Below, in pieces: positions 35,734-46,948 of a DNA stretch of 64,000 nt (positions within the stretch are counted from its first letter, which is position 1; the number at the start of each line of letters is the position of its first letter). The position numbers were made by a program, and so were the translations under genes. The stretch spans positions 798,501 to 862,500 of the forward strand of contig LSRY02000039.1 of the NCBI GenBank assembly GCA_001643675.2. Direction: 5' to 3'. The notes below the pieces were generated by a model that saw only the letters and a program-made list of their open reading frames with translations, had not been told where the DNA came from and did no database searches. Source of the stretch: Monocercomonoides exilis. Taxonomy: Eukaryota > Preaxostyla > Oxymonadida > Polymastigidae.

Positions 35734-36177
35734 TATTGCCAGGGAGCAACGTTCAAAGCAAAATAAATAATAATGAATTTTATTACAAATTAGATCAATC
35801 AATTGAAATTAATCAATTTTAACAATGATAAATTAAAATATGAAAAAATATTCCAATTTTTTCTGTTTCAAAACTATTAATTCAACTTTTTCTCATTGAT
35901 GCTGTTTTTGTGGTGTTCAATATTCTTGAACAACTGTATTAATTTTTTTGAAAATGTGTTTGTTTAATTTTGATAAATGTTCTTTTGTGGTCCGATTGCA
36001 GAATGAAACAATACACTGCAACCCAAATTCATTTTATTTGTGTTCCACATGTTAATATTTGTTGTTTAATAACTTTTTCGGTAACTGCCAACTCCGGGTT
36101 TTGAATTAAAACAAAAATGAATTTTCAAAGAAAATATATTATTTTGGGTCAAAATGCAAATGAAAAAAATAAATTCA
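35734..36177. other. AT-rich intergenic region, probable channel promoter
   Basis: No supported gene. It lies upstream of the first modelled exon of the giant channel. The in-frame extension of exon 1 runs to about 35802 without a convincing protein sequence. No promoter element can be named. Confidence 0.45.
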
Positions 36178-37167
36178 TCACAATTCGAACTCGGATACAT
36201 CTGTTCCATCGCCGGCTTTTTAAGAATCTGATTCATCTTCAGTTTCTTTATCATTTTCATTTTAAACTGGCACATCACTTTCATCAGATTCTTCGGTTTC
36301 ATCTTTTTCGGATTCATCAATTTCTTTTTCAACATTTAAGGGCTTATAAACGAGTAATTATTGAATGAAATCTTCAAATTCAAGTGTCTCTGATCTTTTT
36401 CCAGCAAAGCTTGTCACAAAGTCATCAATGTATTTTTCTTTAATTCCATTTCTAGGAAGAGATTTTCGAAAGCTTGACCAAGTGCTTTCAATCAAATTTG
36501 TGCAAATTCAACTTTCTGGATCCACAAATTTGTATTTGCGACAAACAGTGTGATGATCATAACCTGAAGATGATTGTGAGCTGCAGGTTTTCCACTCATC
36601 TGAGTGAAAAGTTGATCTTGAATTTATGAAATTTTCGATTATTGGTGTTAATGTCTCATTTTTTTTCTATTTTTTCACTCTCACAATCAAACATTTCCCT
36701 TTCTTTCCATCATGTTTTCTTTCTATCATTCCGAATAATTATATATGTTTCTTTCTTCTTCCTTTTCTAAACTTTCTTTTTCGAAAATTGTTCCAGGACC
36801 ACAAAGCTTTTCAAGAGATAGTGGACAGTTATCAATCATGCAGGCTCTTTCAACAGATAAAATATCACAAACAGATAGACAAGTGATGTCAGTCATCAAG
36901 CTGCATCCGTATTTTCTTCAACATTTATCCAATAACACAAAAATATCATCATTATTTTGTTGATCGGAATAATTGAATATTTAAAGGCGCTATTGCTAAT
37001 GTGAACAGCATTTTTTTCACATCAAACACCAGTGATTTCAGAAATTCCCTAGCTTTTGAAGCAAAATTCCAATTGCACTTGGAGCATCTTCTGTTTGCCA
37101 TAAAAGAAAAAACAGTTGTTAACAAGTTGCAAGTTGCTTTATTAACTTTTATGTGCTTCTCAAACAT
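36178..37167 (-). pseudogene. Merlin/IS1016-type (ISXO2-like) transposase remnant
   Basis: Read on the minus strand in several frames, the pieces follow the order of a Merlin-type DDE transposase. At 37167-36955 there is a zinc-ribbon-like N-terminus (RRCSKCNWNFASKAREFLK). Near 36800 there is a KLCGPGTIFEKES relic of the first catalytic block. At about 36640-36380 come TLTPIIENFINSRSTFHSDEW, YDHHTVCRKYKFVDPES, then a stop, then NLIESTWSSFRKSLPRNGI, matching the D...HTVNH..NFVDP...IE..W..LK signature of the family. An acidic tail follows, again broken by stops. There are at least three stops and two frame changes. No terminal inverted repeats were found, so the boundaries are those of readable coding sequence. 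Confidence 0.65.
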
Positions 37168-37375
37168 GTTTAAAATTTTTGGGAAAGTTGAATTTCAAAA
37201 TAATCAAAACTTTACAAACACTGATGATACTTGAAAATATTTCATCATTTTGAAGGAATCATTTTTTTTTGAAACTGAGTGATTGCATTGAAATTAACTT
37301 TTTGAAAATGAATTAGAACTTTACATCAAAATTTAAGTGAGTGCTTTGAATAGTAATATGTTTCAGTATTTGACA

Positions 37376-37670
37376 AAATATGGGGAAAAATATCGACTTT
37401 CAAGCTTTTTATGCACAATGCATGAAAAAATTGTTTCACTAATAACATAAATAACATTTTCATGTTTCAAAATTAATTTGATTTACAAAACTGTGAACAA
37501 ACATCATTGATGAAAAAAAAAAAACACTTTGTGACCTCACATGTATTTCAAAAAATAAACCCATTTTATTCATATCTTTTGATTGCAAAAAAATCTCCAG
37601 AGGTGCATTATTTTTCAATGAAAATGCCCGAAGTCAAATATTTTGTCCCATATGAAAAAATTGCAATAAT
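37376..37670 (+). repeat. Dispersed repeat, copy B
   Basis: Starts ATATGGGGAAAAATATCGAC, followed by TTTCAAGCTTTTTATGCACA, later CACTTTGTGACCTCACAT and, at 37600-37650, a block TTTTTCAATGAAAATGCCCG. Copy C at 61030-61325 on the opposite strand has the same blocks in the same order with few changes. Copy A at 8413 is more distant. It is likely a non-autonomous element; it has no coding capacity. Confidence 0.6.
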
Positions 37671-38011
37671 AAAATACTCAAAAAATAAAAACAACTTTCT
37701 TCTTTCTTTCTTTTTTAAGAATATTACTAAAAGTCACAAGCTTCAATTTTCAAGAACGATAAACCTAAAGTCAGAACGATACCAGAGGCTTTTGAACAAA
37801 GAAAAACTTTCTGGAATAAATCGTTTATCAATTTGAAATTTTTTATTTCATTTTTGTTTTGCGTACTTCTTCATTTTAACGAAATAAAGTGGGACAAAAA
37901 ATAAAATATATTAATAAAATCCCCAAATGACGATTTTCATGATATTTTTCGAAATGATGCAAAAATGAAAATATAATTTTTGAGCTACAAAATGAAATGC
38001 ATCTCATTTCC

Positions 38012-39514
38012 TCAAACATTCACAAAATAATCAGAAATATGTGCAGATAATCTACCAGAAAAAAAATATAAATCATTAAGAAAATCAAATATTCCATGCA
38101 TGCTAATGATGACATCTTCATATCCTTCTTCTTCCATCATTTCTAGCACTTTCCTTTTCAATTCTTTTCTTTTCATTTCATCCTTTTCATAATACCACTT
38201 TCCTTCCATTTCATCATCATAAAGAAATGGAAGAAAAGGACGATCCTCTTTTTTTAATCGATATGAAATATAGCCAAAAAATTCCAAGATTTTTTTAACC
38301 TTTTGATCATTCAATGTTGATATGTGGATCTCCTTCAAAAATACATCAATGGCTCCACTCTCCGAAAAGTCTTTAACTTTTGATCCGCTTCTTTTTGCAG
38401 CAGTATTAAGTAAACCAATGCATCCCTTGCAAATTTCTCTGTGATTATCCTTTGCCGCTCTAAACACCATAACAATGCTGCTTAAAAGCCCAGCACACTC
38501 TTCATTCCTCAACCAACACTCACCAAAATAAATGTTTAGCGTTTCAATCCATCTCAATAAAATAAGCTCTTCTTTCTTTTCTTTCCCCTTTTCTTCTTTC
38601 TCTTTCTTCCAATCTTCACATTTTGAAAGATCTTCCAGTTCGCTTGCTGCCTCCTTTCCAAAATGCAGATCATTCACGACGACTTTTTCAAAATTTCGAT
38701 CGTTAAATAATATGTTCATCAAAAACAACCAAGCTGATTGACAGGCAAGATGAGTGAGATTGTGGTGCTGTTGATGAAACAGGATAATAACTTTGAGCTC
38801 ATTCAAATATAGTTCTTTTGGCACATTCTAATTAAAGATAAAAAATGAGAAAAAAAATATTTAAACAAAAAACAAATAGAAAAGCTCATACATTTCCTTT
38901 TCTTAAGCAACTCAAAGCCAATAATGCCATTTCCACTTCTTTTCGTGTTTCCTCGTCTTCCTCTTTCTTCAATGCAACTTTTAGAAGGCAAGGCACGCAA
39001 AATAAATCCAATTCTGATGAATAGGAGTTATTTAACATTAAAAAGCATTCGCAAAGATCGACAAGAAGTTTTTCATCCTTTTCTTCTTTCTTCTTTTCTT
39101 CAGCAATAATCATCATTCCAAATATTCCGCACAATGAAGATTCCCTAAAGTTATACGTCCATATTCCTTTCAGCGCATTTAAATACCCAATGTGCTTCAA
39201 CATCAAAGCTGCATTTCCCACTGATATTTTACTTTCTTCAATCATAAAGTGTATTTTGTTGAACATTTCGATATTAAAAACGGATCCAATCTCATTTGTA
39301 TTCAGTTCATTTACCATTTCGTTCATTTCTTCTATTTTCTGTTTTTTCTCTTCCTCATCACACTGTTCCATCTCAGAAAACATTTCTTAAAAAAAAACAA
39401 AAAAAGTAATATCAAGCAATTCAAATACAATAAAAACCACAAACCAGTAAGCTTACCTACTATGTTCTTCACTAGCTTCATTGAAAACATATAGGATTCA
39501 GATACCTGCGCCAT
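38012..39514 (-). CDS. Oxymonad-type 455-residue family protein, function unknown
   Basis: Three exons: 39514-39457, 39385-38892 and 38827-38012. Introns of 71 and 64 nt start GTAAGC and GTATGA and end AAG and TAG; phases (1, 0) agree and give 455 residues. The protein starts MAQVSESYMFSMKL, continues FSEMEQCDEEEKKQKIEE, and ends HISDYFVNV then TGA. It is rich in K and E and predicted helical throughout, with repeated leucine-rich helices (LVDLCECFLMLNNSYSSEL, CVPCLLKVALKKEE, LLRWIETLNIYFGEC) that suggest an ARM/HEAT-like solenoid. No signal peptide or membrane helix is seen. I recognise this as a large family in oxymonad genomes, from memory, with no known function. Broken relatives lie just upstream at 40888-42345 on the same strand, so the cluster probably arose by local duplication. 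Confidence 0.75.
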
Positions 39515-40887
39515 TTTGACATAAACATTGAATAAGCATAAGTTCGGATAAAGAAAACAGATGAAAACAAAAAACTCAAAACAATCATAAAAATATCAGC
39601 ATCCATACAATCATCCTTTGTATTGGCATTTTTGACAAGGTATCACAAAGATGAAAAACACTTTATCTTTTCAGTGTTGTTGTTATGGTACCAACGATCA
39701 AATTATATCTTTTGAACTGGAATATTCATTTATTAATTGGGAATTGCACGAGTGAATATTATCTGTAGAATTCGAAATATTATTTCCTGTGGTGGCACAA
39801 GGCAATGACTGCAATGCAATAGTTTTGAAATTCTGTTAGAAAATTTTTGGAAATTGGAAGACCAAAGAGATACGACAAATTTATTTTTGAATGAAAATAT
39901 CAGCATGTATGTAAATTTTATTGTCCTATTGATTGTGAGGATATTTCCATCCATATCCTTTCCAAAGTGCAGGAATCCGAATTATTGTTGAAATGGCCAA
40001 TCTCAGTTTTGAAGAGCAAGACGACAGGAATAGAGCTGATTATTGTGTTGCAATTGAGAAATAAATGAAGTTACGCAAGATTTATGAAATTTCATCATTT
40101 TTTGATTGGAACAAGAGGTGAAAACAAACTCAAATTATGTTTTATTGAATGAAGACAAAGAGGATGGAATTCTTTGAAAAAACAAGAACAATCAAAATTA
40201 TATTGGATTTTGGAGCATGAGGAAGAGGAGTAGTTTTTTGTATTTTTGGACAAGGAAAGTGGTTGGCTGTGTGGAAAGCGGATATTAGTAACAAAAAGAG
40301 GCAAAGAAATGAATGCAAAGGGATGAGATTGGAGCTCGGCACAAGTATTGAGCTGACCATCATCTGTTTTTGCAGTCATAAAGGTGTGCCCATGTATTGT
40401 GGAATGCGTTTTTAACAAATCATGGTTTTTGGTAGCTATGCTGTTGAAACAGATGAAATGAAGATCAGCAGCTTCTGTTTCAGGCCATGCTTTTGAAAGA
40501 ATAACAAAACTTGAGAGGATTGCTTCAATCACACTCCATCTTATACCTTTGAAGGATTTGCGAAACAAGCAGACAAAAGTCTTGGAACTTCGGCATCACG
40601 ACCCGCTTTTGATGATGTTGAAATGACATGATGAATGCGTTGAAAACACAGAATCATCATCGTCCTCGTAGTCATTGGATTCTTCTTCTTCTTCTTCTTC
40701 TTCTTTTTTCTTTTTCTTTTTTTCTTTTCTTTTCTTTTTTTTTTTTCCATTTCATCTAAGCGAAGTGGGATAAATGAAAAATTTCTTGAAAAAATTCTCC
40801 AAATGACAGATTATTTTTTATTTTGTGAAATGTTGCAAAAAAAAAAATGTTAAATTCTGAAAGGCAAAATATGAGCCACTCAGTTCC
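39515..40887. other. Intergenic region, no supported gene
   Basis: A minus-strand frame at 40095-40568 (157 codons) is open but shows no family resemblance and starts inside a possible intron-like stretch, so I do not call it. A T/C-rich microsatellite (TTC and T runs) lies at 40680-40748. The remainder is AT-rich. Confidence 0.4.
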
Positions 40888-41062
40888 TCAAACATTCACA
40901 GAAAAATCTAAAATATAAAACAACAATTCATAATAATTGGATTCATCAACCAGAAACTGCAGCAGCCACTTCATGCTCAGAGCATCTGACGGCTTTGCTG
41001 GAACATGCATCTTTCCTCCTTCCTTCAGCTTGTCTCGCTTATTTTCTTTCCAGCGCTACAAT
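40888..41062 (-). pseudogene. C-terminal fragment of the 455-residue family
   Basis: The minus strand reads KLKEGGKMHVPAKPSD ... LLQFLVDESNYYELL and ends ILDFSVNV then TGA (stop at 40888-40890). The intact gene at 38012 ends ISDYFVNV, and the flanking 3' sequence is also alike. Only about 55 codons can be read before the frame is lost. It may be the displaced end of the broken copy next to it or part of a third copy. Confidence 0.5.
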
Positions 41063-41204
41063 TCGAATTCGGGAATTGGGATTGTCAGCTGCAACAGATC
41101 GAAAAAAAATCACGCTCAAAATAACAAGAACTTTCGCAAATCAACAGATTGAACAGTTCATAACATCAAATTATTGCAGTTAAGAAAAAAAAAACGCATT
41201 TCTT

Positions 41205-42345
41205 CTATTCGAATATTCCCTTTCCGAAATGCACCACAGGGATGTCAAAAAAGCCTCCTTCTTCCAGTTTTTCAATCAATGCCCTGATCAGCATCTTCCA
41301 TCTATTCTCATCATTTCCACTATTCTTTATGATGATTAATTTTTTTTTTTGTATTCTGAAAATAAAAAAAGGCAGCATCTGAAAACCTCGTTTTCCAGTT
41401 CAAGTTGATCTATTCCACTGGCAATGAAATCCACAGCTCCAGCTCTCAAAAAGTCGTCAATGTTCATTTTCCCCATTGTTGCCATATCCTTCATGACAAT
41501 AACATTCTTTAAAACAATATCACTTTGAAACCCATTTACTTCTTTGCTAATTCTTGAGATGCATCGAAATAGCCCAGGATTCTCTTCCAGTCGACCATTA
41601 TTGACTTTGTAAAAAATGTGAAGCGTCTTCATCCATCTTTTAATAATCAACACATTTTTCCATTCTCTTTCGTTCTTCTCTTTCACCGCCCAGTCCACTA
41701 AGTGTTCCAGATTTTCCAATTCCTGAGTTGCTTCTCGCATAAAATGAATCTCATTCAAAATCACTTCCTCAATTTCCCTTTCGCAAAAAAATCTGTTGAT
41801 TAAGAATCCCCATGCAGACTGATATGCAAGTCGTGTCAGATTGTTATGCTCTTGATGATATTTAATTATATTTGTTATCTCATTCAAATAGCAACCTTTG
41901 TGCACGTACTGATAAGGTTTACAGGAAATCAATTAAAACGAGATTAAGAAAAATGATGTCAAATCACACCACAAAATGTCCAATACTGCTCAATGCTTGT
42001 AAAGCTTCTTCCACCTCTTTTTGTGTTTCCTCACTTTCCTCTTTGTTAATCGCCACTTTCCCAATATAAGCAAACAATTTGAAAGTAACTGAGGCGAGAA
42101 ATTACATCTGGGAGACATTTGGCATTCACAAAGATCTAGCTGTAGCTTTTCATCTTTTCCCTGTTCTTTCTTATCATTTTCTTCTGTTATCATCTTTTCA
42201 ATTCTTTTTTTTATTCTATCAATCGAATCGAAACAAAAAACAGACTCAACACTTCACCATTCAAATCATCCATCAGTCCATTCATTTCTTCAATCTTCTG
42301 TTTCTATGTTTCCTCGTTGCAACGTCTCAGTTCAGAAAATATTTC
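41205..42345 (-). pseudogene. Broken copy of the 455-residue family
   Basis: Starting near 42345 the strand reads EIFSELRRCNEE, meets TAG at 42304-42306, then continues KQKIEEMNGLM as in the intact relative. A frame change follows near 42070, between LQLDLCECQ and VAINKEESEETQKEVEEAL. The intron is kept (GTGTGA ... TATCAG, phase 0, ending at 41922), followed by YVHKGCYLNEI and a long readable stretch to LFSEYKKK. There an 11-base A run (T run at 41340-41350) shifts the frame; with nine or twelve A the frame would continue through NSGNDENRWKMLIRALIEK to a stop at 41205. At least three lesions make this a pseudogene, although the homopolymer lesion could be a sequencing error. Confidence 0.7.
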
Positions 42346-42902
42346 TTTTTGAAACAACAAAGATAATAGGTGTGAAATCAACAATGAAAATGATCAAACG
42401 AGAAAACTGCTGCTTTTGGGCCATTTCTCGAAAAAAAATTTAGATTTTCATCTTCCAATCGCCCTCATCCTGCAAATTAAAAAACATGGTTAATTTTTTG
42501 GAAAAGTTTTGCAATTTTCAGAAGAATCAACAAACACAAACATTATGAATTATGTTGTTAGAAGAAAAAAAAAGAAACAGAGTCAATACAAATTGTTTCA
42601 TACGCAAAAAGAAAAGTTCAAAAGTGAACGCTGCGTAAACACTGGTTTTTCTTTGTGCAATCAGAAAAAAACAATCTTTTGTTATGTTTGATTGAACGAA
42701 CAATAATTTTAAATAAAGAAATGGAAAGTTGTTTGAGTGCCCATAATGTTTCGTGAAATTTGTTTCGGCAGAACTTAAAATTGTGTTGATTTCAAAAATG
42801 AAAATGAAATTCGAAAGAAGAGAAGAGGAAAACAAGCAATGCTCCTGTTAAATGAAAAGTGATTTCTCGATTTTCACTAAAGCGGTTCAGACTTACGGAA
42901 AT

Positions 42903-43332
42903 GGCAGATGATTTTCACAAACCTGAGAATCCTTGAGGCTCTTGAATGCAACATCCTTTTTATATTTTCTCTGAACTTTCATGAGGTTCATGCGGTTAAC
43001 AAACAAATCATTTTCATTCAGATCCAAACTGATGTGATGCGATTCATAATGAAATGCTTAACAAAGTCACTCAGTTATCTTTCCATTCGAATGAAGAGAA
43101 TGAAGAAAGGTGTTTTGATTTGTTAACCAAGGATTCTTTTGAAATATTATCATCTACATGTGAAAATCTGAAGGAACCATTTTCATCATTTTTCGAAGAC
43201 ATCGGTTGAAGGCAACAACACAGAAGAACGACTGGATATTTATTTGGAATATCTCATCAACCATTTATTTTTCTGTTTCAACACAATCATTTCTTGAAAT
43301 GAATCCTTTTTCTCCGAATCTGCCATTCAACT
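42903..43332 (+). other. Coding-like remnant cut by a transposon
   Basis: On the plus strand the frame at about 43035-43205 reads HNEMLNKVTQLSFHSNEEN, then ERCFDLLTKDSFEILSSTCE and NLKEPFSSFFEDI before a stop. A change of frame continues it as VEGNNTEERLDIYLEYLINH. The composition is protein-like and the text stops close to the TA at which the transposon at 43335 is inserted. The minus strand also has a short readable stretch (LDLNENDLFVNRMNLMK) with a GTTTGT after it, so the strand is not certain. No family is recognised. Confidence 0.3.
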
Positions 43333-43334
43333 TA

Positions 43335-43378
43335 CCATTGGTGCTTAACCCGCACCCTGGTGCCAAACCCGCCCCCTC
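43335..43378 (+). repeat. Left terminal inverted repeat of the transposon
   Basis: Reads CCATTGGTGCTTAACCCGCA and continues CCCTGGTGCCAAACCCGC. It is notably GC-rich against the surrounding AT-rich DNA. The right copy is at 46903-46946 in inverse orientation. Confidence 0.88.
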
Positions 43379-43668
43379 AGATTTTTGCTAAACACATATA
43401 TTTTTGTTATTATTTTTTCAGATTCCTTCATGTTAGCTTCAAAAAAAATTGAATATGTGATTTTGATGAAATGACTGTATACAAACGCTGTGCAAGAGTT
43501 AATAAACAGTTAAATATCCATCTTCAAATAAACTTGGAACAAAGTATTTTCCATTGTTGAAAGAAGTGAGAAAAGCAAAAACAATATTCACTTGTATTTC
43601 TTCATTGATCTCAACGATTCGCGATTCCAAACTTATTCATTATTGAAAGAAAGATAGATAGAAAGAAA

Positions 43669-45553
43669 CTACAACGACAACGAAGAATAATATTTCTTGC
43701 GAAATTCAATTTCTTTTTTACTAAAAGCAGGTGAAACTGCTCTTTGAATTGGCTTTTCGTTTTCCATATTTCTTCCTTTCTCTGAGTCGCTCCCTCCACT
43801 AACATCATCGTCTATAATTTCATAAATTTTCTTTTTCTTTTTCTGTTTTCTTTCTCTTTCATCTTCATTTGAAGAAGAGCTTGACAAAAGAATGTTCAAT
43901 TCTTTTCGAGAATGCTTTGTTTTCAAAGTTGAAGAAGTCGAAGAAACATTTGATTTTTCAATTTCTTTATATTTCGATCGAAGAAATGCTAGATGCTTTT
44001 CAGCATCTTCAAGTTGCTTTTTCAATTCAAAGATGTCCAAATTTTCAATAACTGTTGTAGGATTTAATTTGTGATCATTTGACGGAGAAGAACAGATCGA
44101 TTCGTTCGGCGAAGTTGATTTTGTTGAGTTTGCTTTATCTGCAGAATGAATATCTAACGATTTTGATGAAGCAGATACGCTTTGTCTTTTTTGTGGAGAA
44201 TAGTCACCAAATAGTTCTTCACGCCAATCTTGAGACGAATAATTAAGATCTTCTTTCAATGCAGATGTTTCCATTGGTGCTCCTGCCACTCTAGAGAGCA
44301 CAGGAGCTGCTGCAACTGGCCAAACCCCTGTCTTTATGAATGCTGCTTTTATTGTTGAAGGTGTACAAGCAGCTGCCAAGGCTTCAGGAAGAACTTCTGC
44401 GAGTTGTGTTCTATAAGAAGGGAGGGAGAATGGAGATGGAATGATAAATTTGTTGTTCAATGTTGATTTTAGTCGAGAAAAGATACAGGAATCACATGGT
44501 TGAAGTAAGTGTGTCATATTGGGTGGGAATCGTTTCAAAATGATGTTGTTTTTTTCAGCGGCTTCAATTACAAATTCATCATTATGTGTTGAATGATTGT
44601 CCATCAACAGAAGTGCGCGATGTGAGCTGGTTGGTTTGACTTTCTCTGCGATTAATGGAATCCAACAATTGATCATGATATGTCTGAAGATTTCCTTCGA
44701 AATCTACCCCGAAGAGGAATTAGTATATCTGATATCAAATGATGATAGAGAGCGAAACTCTTTTGGGAGTGTTTTCTTAGGATAAAGAAGAAAACGAGGC
44801 AATGAAGATCCGTCGGCGCAGACACAGAGGCAAATTGTAGCATTCGGCACTTTTGGAGGTGCTGGAACAGCTGGAGGAGTTTGATCTTTGAAGCAAACAA
44901 CCAATTTTGATGAAGATTCCCCGCAAGTGATCGAAGATTCGTCGAAATTGAAAATGTCGGATGATGTAATGTTATAGTCTGATATTATGTTTGAAAGTTC
45001 AGTAAACCATCTGCTAATATTATCTGGTGATTGTGCTTTGATTTTTGCAACATCTGTTGGTCTTGCGATAGCGGCTTTCAATATTTCGCTTCGTTTAATT
45101 AATTTGTATGCATATTTTTTATTGATCATTTTCAATTCATTCTTTGATTTTGGCTCATTTTCAATCAGATCCACACACTGAAACATTCAAAAAAGTTAGA
45201 AAAAACATGAAAAAAATATTGCAAAGCATGTTTTGCACATCACGAATTCGAACAATTGTTTGGTTAGATAAAAGAACCAAAACTTGGTTTTCAATTGTTT
45301 CCAACTGGTTGTCTGTGAATGTTTGTGGATGCCCATTCCTTCCGACCTCTCTTCCTGCTTTCTCCGCTCTTATCCCTCGTTTCCAAGCATCCTTTGAAAT
45401 AACTTTTGCTTTCATGGCAGTTGAATATTTAACTTTGATACTCTGCCGAATTGCAAATAGCTTTTTTGATGGGGATTTGAATGCACGATATTCCCTTGTT
45501 GCCAGAACTCTGTGCAATTGAGATGATGATAATTCTGTTTTTTCTGTTATCAA
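43669..45553 (-). pseudogene. Pogo/jerky-type DDE transposase with nonsense codon
   Basis: The N-terminal part (45553 to about 45190) has a helix-turn-helix of the psq/CENP-B kind (SPSKKLFAIRQSIKVKYSTA ... GRNGHPQTFTDNQLE). An intron that ends TTTCAG at 45178 probably joins it, in phase 0, to the next block (CVDLIENEPKSK; donor likely GTGCAA or GTTCGA). The catalytic core has FNFDESS (first D), LLLMDNHSTH (second D) and LLQPCDSCIFSRL (third D), with 35 residues between the last two. An in-frame TAG at 44704-44706 interrupts SSSG/ISKEIF, where relatives have tryptophan. Frame is otherwise open to 43669, with a Ser/Lys-rich C-terminus. The original function was TIR-specific cut-and-paste transposition; this copy should be dead. 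Confidence 0.82.
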
Positions 45554-45812
45554 AATAGGGAATGATCAATTTCTTCAGAATTATCAAAATTAATGTTTCT
45601 GTCATAGGCAATCCTTTTAAGATGCATGGTTTGAAATTATGTTAATATATATCTTTATTGAAACATTGAAATTATCAACTTTCTAAAATTCTGCAGTAAA
45701 TCAAACATATGAATAAAATAAAAAATAGCAACGTTCATCTGGAAGAAGACATGACGAAGAGAAATAATGAATATTCTTTCATTATTTAACACAATTTCGA
45801 TTGTTTTTGATA

Positions 45813-46847
45813 CACCAAAAATTATTCAACATCGAAAAACTTTAATTCAAGATCGAAAAACTTTAATTCAAAATCGAAAAAGTTTAAAACAACATCGAAA
45901 AAGTTTAATTCAACATCGAAAATTATTATTCAAAATCGAAAAAATTTAATTCAAGATCGAAATTTATTATTCGAAATCGGAAAACTTTAATTCGAAATCG
46001 AAAAAGTTTAATTCGAAATCGAAAAAGTTTAATTCAACATCGAAAATTCTTAATTAGCAAAAATTTTGAAAAAAATTTAAAAATTCATACTCATGTCAGT
46101 TTCTTTTCTTTCAGTTATTGATCTGAGAAATTTGTCAATTTCAATTAGAAAAATATTTTCTGATGTTTTTTTGGTGTTTGATTGTGTGAAATAGAGCATA
46201 TAGGATAAAACTGAGTTATTATAAAACTCTTCACAAATGTTCAGGAGATTTGAAGGAATAAAAGAAATAAATAAAAGAGATAGGATAGTTCATGATCTTG
46301 TTTTGTGCACAAAAAGGCAGAAATTTATCTCATTTATTGAAAACGAAATGATTTGAATTTCATTCATTGCATTGGAAACTGATAATGTAAAACATTTTCA
46401 ATCTTCACAATGAGAAAAGAATCGATGATATCAGTCGTTATCATTGAAAACAGTAGTCAAAAACGAAAGAAAAACATTTTCAATAAATAAATATTTGTAA
46501 TTATCAACATTTGTGTTTAAGAAAATATTTTGGTTTTGACTTGAATTGAAATTCTGAACAAATTATCTTCTTTTTCGATTTTGAATTAAACATTTTCGAT
46601 GTTGAATTAAATATTTTCGATTTCGAATTAAACTTTTTCGATTTCGAATTAAACTTTTTCGATTTCGAATTAAACTTTTTCGATTTCGAATTAAAGTTTT
46701 CCGATTTCGAATAATAAATTTCGATCTTGAATTAAACTTTTTCGATTTTGAATAATAATTTTCGATGTTGAATTAAAGTTTTTCGATGTTGTTTTAAACT
46801 TTTTCGATTTTGAATTAAAGTTTTTTGATGTTGAATAATTTTTGGTG
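45813..46847. mobile_element. Foldback element FB-3, nested in the transposon
   Basis: Bounded by CACCAAAAATTATTCAA and its inverse, with TA at 45811-45812 and 46848-46849. Both arms are tandem arrays of about 18-21 bp units on TTCAACATCGAAAA, TTCAAGATCGAAAA and TTCGAAATCGAAAA themes; the arms are inverse images with the unit order largely preserved. The internal 500 bp is shared with FB-2 at 10807. No coding capacity. It lies inside the larger element at 43335-46946, so it inserted after that one. Confidence 0.82.
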
Positions 46848-46902
46848 TATGTTTTTATTTAAATTGTTCATTGTAATGAAAAACAAGAGAATACTTCATT
46901 GA

Positions 46903-46946
46903 GAGGGAGCGGGTTTGGCACCAGGGTGCGGGTTAAGCACCAATGG
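46903..46946 (-). repeat. Right terminal inverted repeat of the transposon
   Basis: Inverse copy of 43335-43378, with one base difference about 39 bases from the end by eye. It is followed by TA at 46947-46948. Confidence 0.88.
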
Positions 46947-46948
46947 TA

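Larger units (their letters stand above)
43335..46946. mobile_element. TA-flanked DNA transposon, pogo/jerky type, inactive
   Basis: The element is 3,612 bp. Its ends are 44-bp terminal inverted repeats starting CCATTGGTGCTTAACCCGCA, with one mismatch by eye. TA lies outside both ends (43333-43334 and 46947-46948), the expected target duplication of the Tc1/mariner superfamily. It carries one minus-strand transposase, broken by a TAG, and a complete foldback element (FB-3) inserted between the transposase and the right end. Confidence 0.88.

Noticed and set aside
40095-40568. Minus-strand open frame of 157 codons
   Set aside because: No family resemblance, no clear start context or splice partners; kept only as a note in the intergenic entry.
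42527-42835. Minus-strand open frame of 102 codons, possibly spliced to a readable stretch at 42905-43030
   Set aside because: The splice signals are plausible but the protein is hydrophobic low-complexity sequence and is not supported by any homologue I know.
42304-44706. TAG read as glutamine, as in some oxymonads with altered codes
   Set aside because: One TAG would fit glutamine (42304) but the transposase TAG (44704) replaces a tryptophan, both lie in sequences with other lesions or mobile DNA, and OST48 ends naturally with TAA.
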